Source of the DNA: CAVQBP01 sp963723205
GTDB lineage: Bacteria > Bacteroidota > Ignavibacteria > Ignavibacteriales > Ignavibacteriaceae
DNA: 64,000 bases
Direction of reading: 5' to 3'
Assembly: GCA_963723205.1 (NCBI GenBank)
Contig: CAVRQC010000002.1
Location: 1 to 64,000, forward strand
Part shown: in pieces, positions 52,732 to 59,947 of the stretch
Layout: each line of letters opens with the position of its first letter
Position numbering within the stretch: the first letter of the stretch is position 1
Program-made: the position numbers and the translations under genes
Notes under the pieces: generated by a model
The model's database searches: none
What the model saw: only the letters and a program-made list of their open reading frames with translations
Told to the model about the DNA's origin: nothing

Positions 52732-53778
52732 TTAAGCTATTGTAACATCCTTATCAAGATAAACATCCTGAATAGTATTAAGAAGCTTAACACCTTCTTC
52801 CATAGGTCTTTGGAAGGCTTTTCTTCCGGAAATCAATCCCATACCACCAGCACGTTTATTGATAACGGCTGTTTTAGCAGCTTCAGCAAAATCGTTTTCA
52901 CCAGAAGCTCCGCCGCTATTAATCAATCCGGCTCTACCCATATAATTATTTATTACCTGGTAACGGCAAAGATCAATCGGATGATCTGTTGTTAAATCGG
53001 AATATACTTTTTTGTGTGTTTTGCCGAATTTTATAGCATTAAACCCGCCGTTATTTTCAGGCAGTTTTTGTTTAATTATATCAGCTTCGATTGTAACACC
53101 AAGATGATTAGCTTGTCCTGTTAAATCAGCTGCTACATGATAATCTTTATCTTTCTTGAATTCCGAATTTCTTAAATAGCACCATAAAATTGTTGCAAGA
53201 CCTAATTCGTGAGCATACTGAAAAGCCTGGCTGACTTCAACAATCTGCCTGTTGCTTTCTTCCGAGCCGAAATAAATTGTAGCACCTACTGCAGCAGCTC
53301 CCATATCATAAGCCTGCTCAACACTTGCAAAACTAATCTGGTCAAATTTATTAGGATAAGTTAAAAGCTCATTATGATTAAATTTCATAATAAAAGGAAT
53401 TTTGTGGGCATATTTTCTTGAGCACATTCCTAAAACACCCAAAGTTGATGCAACTGCATTACATCCGCCTTCAATTGCCAGTTTAACTATATTTTCGGGA
53501 TCAAAATATTGAGGGTTGGGAGCAAAAGAAGCTCCTGCAGTGTGTTCAATTCCTTGATCTACAGGAAGAATTGAAACATAACCAGTACCGGCTAATCTTC
53601 CCGATGAATAAATCCATTGCAGATTTTTTAATACGTTTATATTCCTATCGGTTTGTGCAAATATTCTATCTACAAAATCCGGTCCCGGAAGATGTAGCTG
53701 CTCTTTAGGAAACTTAGCTTTATAGGATAAAAGCGAATCAGCATCCTTTCCAAGTAATTCTTGAAGTTTTTTAGACAT
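52732..53778 (-). CDS. fbaB: Class I fructose-bisphosphate aldolase (DhnA/FbaB type)
   Basis: The protein is 348 aa. Typical segments are DQGIEHTAGASFAPNPQYF, GCNAVASTLGVLG, IPFIMKFNHNELL (Lys) and GGMGLISGRKAFQRP near the C-terminus. It uses a Schiff base and needs no metal. It interconverts fructose-1,6-bisphosphate and triose phosphates. No operon partner is evident. Confidence 0.93.
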   Translation of the reverse strand: MSKKLQELLGKDADSLLSYKAKFPKEQLHLPGPDFVDRIFAQTDRNINVLKNLQWIYSSGRLAGTGYVSILPVDQGIEHTAGASFAPNPQYFDPENIVKLAIEGGCNAVASTLGVLGMCSRKYAHKIPFIMKFNHNELLTYPNKFDQISFASVEQAYDMGAAAVGATIYFGSEESNRQIVEVSQAFQYAHELGLATILWCYLRNSEFKKDKDYHVAADLTGQANHLGVTIEADIIKQKLPENNGGFNAIKFGKTHKKVYSDLTTDHPIDLCRYQVINNYMGRAGLINSGGASGENDFAEAAKTAVINKRAGGMGLISGRKAFQRPMEEGVKLLNTIQDVYLDKDVTIA

Positions 53779-54001
53779 TTCTACTCCATTTCAGTTTTAT
53801 TTAGGAATCAGTTCCAATTAGGTTAAAAAAAGTCAAATTCAAACATTTAAAATAATGGTAAATCATGTGTGATTCAATTTAATAGCATTAATAATTTTAA
53901 AAATATTCATTATAGAAATGAACTTTATATAGGTATCCCTTTAAAATGAATGAATTAATCCATTTTATGAATAATTATTTGCTTTTAGAAATTAACTTGA
54001 T

Positions 54002-54961
54002 TTACTTTTTTAGTAGATTGAAAATGTTTACAGCATGGTACCTGGAATTCTCAATGAACAGTCTTCCTGTATCCATTCCGCCGCAAACTACCCCTGCTAA
54101 AAATATTCCCTCTCTATTAGTTTCAAATGTATTTGGATTGTAACAAGGTGATTTATCATTCGGAGAAATTTCAATTCCTATTTTTTCAAGAAATTCAAAA
54201 TCGGAATGATAACCAGTCATTGCAAAAACAAAATCATTTGGAATTGTAATTAATCCTTCCGGAGTTTGTATATCGACTTCATTTTCTCTTATTTCAACAA
54301 GGTTAGAATTGAAGCAGGCTTTGATTGAGCCTTCCTTAATCCGGTTCACGATATCCGGCCTGACCCAGTATTTGACACTTTCTTTTATCTCATCTTCCCT
54401 GATTACCATTGTAACTTCCGAACCTCTCCTGTACGTTTCCAGCGCAACATCAACCGCAGAATTAGCTGCACCAACAACTACAATCTTTAAGTATGAATAA
54501 GGATGAGCTTCATTAAAATAGTGTTTTACTTTGGGAAGGGCCTCACCCGGAATACCCAGATAATTAGGGAAATCATAAAAGCCGGTTGCAAGGATAACGT
54601 TTTTACAAAAATAGGTCCTTTTATTTGTAATAACCGAATACTCTCCTTTTTCACCTTTTATATCCAGAATTTTTTCGTAAGTATTAACATTGAGTTTCCA
54701 TGAACTTTTAACTCTCCTGTAATATTCAAGTGCTTCTCTCCGTGTTGGTTTGTCACCATGAGAAACAAACGGAACATCACCGATTTCAAGCCTTTCGGAA
54801 GTTGAGAAAAAAGTCATATTGGTAGGATAATGAAAAATCGAATTTACAAGACATCCCTTCTCAATAATTAAGTGGGAAAAATTATTCTTAGCTGCTTCAA
54901 TACCGCACGACAGACCGATTGGTCCTGCACCGATTATAATAATATCAAGTTTATCTTCCAT
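54002..54961 (-). CDS. ypdA: YpdA-family bacillithiol-disulfide reductase
   Basis: I start at ATG 54961 (319 aa) rather than TTG 54988, since the FAD-binding DIIIIGAGPIGLSCGIEA then begins promptly. The sequence follows B. subtilis YpdA closely: IFHYPTNMTFFSTSERLEIG, ATGFYDFPNYLGIPGE, the NADPH loop VVVGAANSAVDVALE and FVFAMTGYHSDFEFLEKIG. YpdA reduces bacillithiol disulfide using NADPH. Its presence suggests that this organism makes bacillithiol. Confidence 0.9.
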   Translation of the reverse strand: MEDKLDIIIIGAGPIGLSCGIEAAKNNFSHLIIEKGCLVNSIFHYPTNMTFFSTSERLEIGDVPFVSHGDKPTRREALEYYRRVKSSWKLNVNTYEKILDIKGEKGEYSVITNKRTYFCKNVILATGFYDFPNYLGIPGEALPKVKHYFNEAHPYSYLKIVVVGAANSAVDVALETYRRGSEVTMVIREDEIKESVKYWVRPDIVNRIKEGSIKACFNSNLVEIRENEVDIQTPEGLITIPNDFVFAMTGYHSDFEFLEKIGIEISPNDKSPCYNPNTFETNREGIFLAGVVCGGMDTGRLFIENSRYHAVNIFNLLKK

Positions 54962-55050
54962 ATTCAGTTTTGATTTTACATATACCAATCACCTTCAAGG
55001 AGATCGGCACATCAAATTGATTAATATATTTATTTTACAAATTTAAATAT

Positions 55051-55320
55051 TTATAAGTTAAAATGAGATTGGAAAAATGTTTTGTTAATTTGATATGAGG
55101 GAGAGCAAAAATTATGATAAATATAGACTTCATCCCAAAAAGCTAAGAGATCTCTGAGGTTTACAAAACCCCAGAAGTTTTTACAAATTTTTACTTTAGA
55201 ATCTGCACTATAGCAGGCAACATCATTCACGGAATCATTTGATAGATAAATCCTGTAAAAAACTGTTTCATCGAAACTCATATCGCTTTCATTATTTTTT
55301 GAAAAGAAGACATACTTCAT
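55051..55320 (-). CDS. Hypothetical small protein
   Basis: This is an 89-codon ORF with mixed composition (several Cys, Tyr, Trp and Phe), no signal peptide and no membrane segment. I recognise no family. It lies 90 bp upstream of ypdA on the same strand and could be co-transcribed with it, or be a chance ORF in A/T-rich DNA. Confidence 0.35.
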   Translation of the reverse strand: MKYVFFSKNNESDMSFDETVFYRIYLSNDSVNDVACYSADSKVKICKNFWGFVNLRDLLAFWDEVYIYHNFCSPSYQINKTFFQSHFNL

Positions 55321-55515
55321 ATCCGATCTTATAGTAAAATTAAATTTTTTTAACCTTAAATGGTTACTAGAGTATACTATTTATCAAAACGGATATTGTG
55401 TTTTCGTTATAATGCTCTTTTTGTGTGTTATAAATTTAATCCCTACTTTTTAAACAAAAAAAATTATTTTAAAATTGATTTTTTAATCATTAAAAATGTA
55501 AAACCAACTACCGCT

Positions 55516-56160
55516 ATGGTTAATAAAATTAAACATGTTACTTTTGATCTCGACGGAACATTGATTAATTCCGGCAGCACCATTTATAAAACAACTCTAA
55601 AAGCTCTAAATGTTCTAAATATAAAAGCTGTAATTAAGGAAAAAGAATTCAATCGAATGATTGGCGCCCATTTCATAAACATTTTTAATGAACTAAAGAT
55701 CGTTGTGAAAGATTTTAATCAATTTATAGATATTTATAAAGGATTTTATTTTGATTTTATTGATGATTCAAAATTTTATCCCGGCGTTATAGAAATTTTA
55801 CAATACTTACAGCAAAATGAAATATCTATATCTCTTTTAACAACAAAAGGTCAGGAGCAGGCTGAAAAAATTTTAAAACATTTTAATTTAGATAATTATT
55901 TTAATTTTGTAATGGGAAGAAGAGATGGATTTGGATATAAACCCTCAGCTGAGCCGCTGTTATACATTTGCAAAGAATTAAATGCAGCTCCTGAAAAAAC
56001 TCTGATTGTAGGCGACACTGAACTGGATATAATGTGTGGAAAAAATGCAAATGCTTTAACCTGTGGAGTGACTTATGGATATAGAGCAAAAAATAAACTT
56101 GAAGAGCAAACTCCGGATTATATAATTTCAGAATTGTTGGAATTGAAAGAAATTATTTAG
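55516..56160 (+). CDS. HAD-superfamily phosphatase, phosphoglycolate-phosphatase-like
   Basis: I start at ATG 55516 (214 aa); the 52 upstream in-frame codons have no family similarity, and the HAD core begins right after this Met. The motifs are HVTFDLDGTLINSG, ISLLTTKG, the Lys in GYKPSAEP, and IVGDTELDIMCG. A helical cap lies between the first two motifs. It is a small-molecule phosphatase; the exact substrate is unknown. Confidence 0.85.
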   Translation: MVNKIKHVTFDLDGTLINSGSTIYKTTLKALNVLNIKAVIKEKEFNRMIGAHFINIFNELKIVVKDFNQFIDIYKGFYFDFIDDSKFYPGVIEILQYLQQNEISISLLTTKGQEQAEKILKHFNLDNYFNFVMGRRDGFGYKPSAEPLLYICKELNAAPEKTLIVGDTELDIMCGKNANALTCGVTYGYRAKNKLEEQTPDYIISELLELKEII

Positions 56161-56205
56161 AGAGTTTTATAATCGTATAAAGGCATGATTTTCCGCTGAG
56201 AAAAT

Positions 56206-56880
56206 TTATTTGTCAATGACTAGATATCTTAATGCCATCGACATCCAAATACTTCGCGGCAGTCCATTTTCTTTTGCAGGACTAAATTTTAATCTTTTTA
56301 TATAATCAGTTGCAGCGGAATCCAGTATTTTAGAACCTGATGTTTTTTCGATAATGACTCTATTAACGTCCCCGTTTATATTTATTAAAAATCTAAACTT
56401 TACTCTGCCTTCAACATTATTTTTAACTGCTTGTGCCGGGTAAACGGGGTTGTCACCGGATAATATTTCCGGTTTAACAAAGGAGGTTACCTTCTGTGAA
56501 ACCGATGCTTTTTGATCAACTACAATTGCTTTATAACTTGCCTTAATTGGCTTTTTTTCTTTAAAAAGTACAAAAGCCTTCTCTCCAAATTTTTTAAAGG
56601 AGATATTTAACCCGGAAAGAACGACTCTGATTGCATCCTTAACCTGGCTATTTACGATCCGGCAGGAAATGTTTTTATTATCAATTAAATTATCCTGGTA
56701 TATAAAATTTACACCTGACTGAACCCGGATTTCATCCAAGACAGAACGCAAAGGTTCGCCATTGCAAATTAAAGATATATTCTTTCCGCTGAAGGATTGA
56801 CTTAAATAATTGCCTGACAGAACTATTGAAAAAATATAAATTAAAAAAGTCAACCTGGCTGCAATTATTACTTTCATCAT
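56206..56880 (-). CDS. Exported STN-TonB_C fusion protein
   Basis: The protein is 224 aa with an N-terminal signal/anchor. Residues about 35-105 form an STN (secretin/TonB short N-terminal) domain: GEPLRSVLDEIRVQSGVNFIYQ, then AIRVVLSGLNISF. Residues about 135-222 form a TonB C-terminal domain (PVYPAQAVKNNVEGRVKFRF; ILDSAATDYIKRLKFSPAKE). STN normally sits at the N-terminus of outer-membrane transducer receptors and contacts FecR; here it is joined to a TonB_C domain without a barrel. It is last in the sigma-FecR-TonB_C operon, 5 bp after the previous gene. Confidence 0.82.
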   Translation of the reverse strand: MMKVIIAARLTFLIYIFSIVLSGNYLSQSFSGKNISLICNGEPLRSVLDEIRVQSGVNFIYQDNLIDNKNISCRIVNSQVKDAIRVVLSGLNISFKKFGEKAFVLFKEKKPIKASYKAIVVDQKASVSQKVTSFVKPEILSGDNPVYPAQAVKNNVEGRVKFRFLININGDVNRVIIEKTSGSKILDSAATDYIKRLKFSPAKENGLPRSIWMSMALRYLVIDK

Positions 56881-56885
56881 CTCAT

Positions 56886-57719
56886 TTAGAAAACTGACAA
56901 AGAATCAACTTTAACATCCAGCCCAATACCGTTAATCATATCGGGGTATTTATTTTCAACCAGTTTTCTGATTTTTAAGAGCAGGATCTCTTTTTCTAAA
57001 TTTGATACCCTGCTGTTTGAATGAGTACTTTTTATATACTGGATATCATATTTAAGGGAATTTTTTAATTCTTCTTTTACGAGATCTAAATTATTAAAAT
57101 CAGGAAAACGCTGAATAAAATCGTGGTATAGTAAAAAAGATAATGGCCATGAATTCCAATTATTTTTCCACGCATTATAAATATCCGGTTTAATAACCAA
57201 TCCGATAAAAAGATTATAATTAACCAGATCCTTCATTTTAGAAATAAATTTATTGTGCATTTTGAGGATCTCTTTTTCAATTGCATTTCTATCATCTGGA
57301 ATTGCTTTTGCTATTTGATTATATAGATCATTTACTTCCTCAACATAGTCATTGGCATCCCATTTTTGATTAGAAAATTCAAATTTTATATCCATCGCCA
57401 TTCTTGAATTAACCGGTTCACCATTTCTTTTTGCCGGATTAAAAACAAAATTTTTACTATACTCAACGGCTGCACTATCCAAAATTCCAATCCCTGAAGA
57501 CTTAAGAATTGAAGAACGTTCAACATTTCCGTTTTTGGAAATATAAAGAATAACTCTGGGTGTTCCGGAATAAGATTTTTCCAATGCTGCCATCGGATAA
57601 AATAACCTTGGCTCACTTTTTAGTGAAGGTGGAGTATAATTTTTATTATTCTCGATATAATGGCTACAACCCGCATTGAGGAGAAAAAGAGTAAAAATAA
57701 ACAGACTTAAATATTTCAT
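56886..57719 (-). CDS. TonB_C-domain lipoprotein with unknown C-terminal region
   Basis: This 277-aa protein has the lipobox LLNAGC with Cys near residue 18. A TonB C-terminal domain follows directly (residues about 40-115: LFYPMAALEKSYSGTPRVIL; ILDSAAVEYSKNFVFNPAKR). About 160 residues of helical sequence that I do not recognise make up the rest. It lacks the inner-membrane anchor and Pro-rich linker of real TonB, and no ExbB/ExbD gene is near, so it is unlikely to be an energy transducer. Confidence 0.78.
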   Translation of the reverse strand: MKYLSLFIFTLFLLNAGCSHYIENNKNYTPPSLKSEPRLFYPMAALEKSYSGTPRVILYISKNGNVERSSILKSSGIGILDSAAVEYSKNFVFNPAKRNGEPVNSRMAMDIKFEFSNQKWDANDYVEEVNDLYNQIAKAIPDDRNAIEKEILKMHNKFISKMKDLVNYNLFIGLVIKPDIYNAWKNNWNSWPLSFLLYHDFIQRFPDFNNLDLVKEELKNSLKYDIQYIKSTHSNSRVSNLEKEILLLKIRKLVENKYPDMINGIGLDVKVDSLSVF

Positions 57720-57789
57720 GATAAACCTCCCCGGTTTAAAAAAATAATTATTTATAAATTAAGCCGCGTATAAAGAATAAGTATGTGCA

Positions 57790-58830
57790 TTATTGTTTAA
57801 TATTTTTTGATTTAATAATGTAATTTTCATTTTGCTTTTCAAAATCAAGTCCTAAAGCAAGACAGACCATTGATACTGCGCTGTCGGCATCATTATTTTT
57901 GAAAGAACCGGTTAAAGTATAATTTTTTAAGCTATCAGCCTGTAGAGATATATTTACGTTATAACGTCTTTCCAAATCCGTAATAATTTCTTGAACCGGG
58001 GTCCTGTAAAATACCAGGTTACCTGTCATCCAGCCAAGAAAATAACCGGCATCAACTTCTTTAGGAGAAGTAGTTTCCGCATTTTTATTGATAGTACCTA
58101 ACTGATCTTTAGTAAGATAAATACCTTTATTACTTATATCTTTTGGTGAAAGATTAACTTTGCCTTCTTTTACAACAACTCTTGTATTATCATCCCTGGA
58201 TAGGACATCAAACTTTGTTCCCAGCACAGTAATTTTTGCATTTTCAGTTGTTATAATAAAGGGATTCTTATTTTTAGTAACTGAAAAGAAAGCTTCACCG
58301 CTTAATATAATTTTGCGTTCACTATTGCTGAAAACTTTTCTATCCCCATTAGATTTTGACAGAAATTTAATATTACTTTCGCTGTTTAAATAAACAGTGG
58401 ATCCATCTGGAAGTTTGATATTTTTATATTCATTATTTGAAGTACTTACTATATTAAGCTGTGGTTTTGAGACATCCCTGTTTAAGAAAAGGATTCCGAT
58501 AGCGATAATGCTGAGAATAAAGATACTTACCAGGGCAGGTTTAAGGACCGGACTACGTAACGAGAATATTCTTCCAATGAAAGATTCTCTAACCCCAGGT
58601 TTTTCAAAACTTCTTATTCTTTCATTTAATCTTGACCATTCCATATCAATATCGATTGCAGGTAATGATTCATTAAAATTAGCTCCTGCCCAGATTTCTT
58701 TTAAATTTTCGAATTCTTTTTTATTTTCATCCGAATCAGCCAGCCAGTTATCCAGGACCTGTTTTTCATCTCCTGTTATATTGCCGCTTATTTCTTTAAT
58801 ACAAAGCTCTTGATATCGTTTATTTATCAT
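57790..58830 (-). CDS. FecR-family anti-sigma factor
   Basis: The protein is 346 aa. The N-terminal cytosolic part (residues 1-85) begins YQELCIKEISGNITGDEKQVL. A membrane segment lies near 92-112. The FecR domain carries IKLPDGSTVYLNSESNIKF and RKIILSGEAFFSVTKN, and a DUF4974-like end carries YRTPVQEIITDLERRYNVNI. Such proteins hold an ECF sigma factor until signalled through an STN domain. The sigma gene lies 182 bp upstream. Confidence 0.92.
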   Translation of the reverse strand: MINKRYQELCIKEISGNITGDEKQVLDNWLADSDENKKEFENLKEIWAGANFNESLPAIDIDMEWSRLNERIRSFEKPGVRESFIGRIFSLRSPVLKPALVSIFILSIIAIGILFLNRDVSKPQLNIVSTSNNEYKNIKLPDGSTVYLNSESNIKFLSKSNGDRKVFSNSERKIILSGEAFFSVTKNKNPFIITTENAKITVLGTKFDVLSRDDNTRVVVKEGKVNLSPKDISNKGIYLTKDQLGTINKNAETTSPKEVDAGYFLGWMTGNLVFYRTPVQEIITDLERRYNVNISLQADSLKNYTLTGSFKNNDADSAVSMVCLALGLDFEKQNENYIIKSKNIKQ

Positions 58831-59012
58831 ATTATTTCCTTCTAAATGATAATACAGTTAAACGGGGAGAAACCCTACTTTAGGTTGATTTAATATGGAA
58901 GATGTATGCGTTTAATTTTATATAATTCTATTTTTTTCATTTTCCATATAACATTTATCATCCGGTTTCGCTTAAGTTTAGCGAGACTGATTTTTCCATT
59001 TTTAGATATAAA

Positions 59013-59552
59013 CTATTTATTAAAAATCCTTCTTAATATATTTAGTGCCCTGGACATTCGTTTCTCAACTGCTTTTATTGAAATGTTACATATTGCAGCT
59101 ATTTCAATATATTTGTATCCTTCAATTCTGCTTAAGATGTAGACAGTTTTTACTTTATCAGGTAATTTATTTATTTCTCTTTCTATATCGATTCTAAGCT
59201 CCTGTTTATTTTCCTCATCATCAAAAGCACTTTGATTTTTTATATCTTCAATAGACATCGTTTGAGAAAAACCTAATTTTGAATGATTAATAATTAAATT
59301 GTTAAGTGATTTATATAGGTAAGCTTTAATCGATTTATCCGGATTTAAATTATGTCTTTTAATCCATATTCTGAAGAATAGTTCCTGGACAAGTTCTTTT
59401 GCCGTATCAGCAGCATGCAGCCGGTACCATGCAAAACGAATGAGCACGGGATAATATTTATAATATAAATTCTTAAAAGCAGAATGATCATTATTAATAA
59501 TAGCTTTTACAATCTGTTCATCGGGTAAATCATTGTAATTTTGATTTGCCAT
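59013..59552 (-). CDS. ECF RNA polymerase sigma factor, FecI/sigma-70 family
   Basis: The protein is 179 aa. Region 2 is present (NDHSAFKNLYYKYYPVLIRFA; TAKELVQELFFRIW). Region 4 is also present (INKLPDKVKTVYILSRIEG; YIEIAAICNISIKAVEKRM). It directs RNA polymerase to a small regulon. It heads the operon sigma-FecR-TonB_C lipoprotein-STN/TonB_C. The GH9-like gene lies upstream on the same strand, separated by 395 bp. Confidence 0.93.
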   Translation of the reverse strand: MANQNYNDLPDEQIVKAIINNDHSAFKNLYYKYYPVLIRFAWYRLHAADTAKELVQELFFRIWIKRHNLNPDKSIKAYLYKSLNNLIINHSKLGFSQTMSIEDIKNQSAFDDEENKQELRIDIEREINKLPDKVKTVYILSRIEGYKYIEIAAICNISIKAVEKRMSRALNILRRIFNK

Positions 59553-59947
59553 TATTAAAACACTTTATTTTAGATTTACTTTTGAATTATATCCTGTTAT
59601 AAGATAATACAAAATCTTTAATCATTAAAATTACTAATTCTTTTTAACTGTAACCTGAATTTTAATACCTTGCATCCAGGCCCCAATCTGCAAGGTTCTC
59701 ATATATAATTTAATTCTATCTGTCTGAATTTTATTAACGGATGAAAGGTTAAATATAGAATGCCCTTGGTAATTATTCATGAAGGTGTTAAATCTAAAAA
59801 TTATTGAACTTATTCAATATTTTTTTTAGATTTTTCTTTAAATATTATTTATAAAAGTCTTCTATATAATTGTAGAGCGAAATTAATTTCGCTCTACATA
59901 CAAAGAGCCTGTTTGCATTGTAAGAAACAATTAAAAAGAATACAAAA
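59553..59947. other. Gene-free stretch between GH9-like gene and sigma factor gene
   Basis: 395 bp with no credible ORF. It contains a 28-bp perfect palindrome at 59871-59898. The part nearest 59553 must hold the sigma-operon promoter; I see no clear boxes. Confidence 0.45.
59871..59898. repeat. 28-bp perfect palindrome, TGTAGAG family
   Basis: The first half, TGTAGAGCGAAATT, is followed by its exact reverse complement. It shares TGTAGAG/CTCTACA ends with the palindrome at 52689-52718 but has a different core. It lies 50 bp beyond the GH9-like gene's stop and may also act as a terminator for it. Confidence 0.75.

Noticed and set aside
55360..55515. In-frame 52-codon N-terminal extension of the HAD phosphatase
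   Set aside because: The HAD core begins right after the Met at 55516, and the extension is low-complexity A/T-derived sequence without similarity.
58397..58813. A 138-codon plus-strand ORF opposite the FecR gene
   Set aside because: It is the antisense shadow of a well-supported FecR gene.
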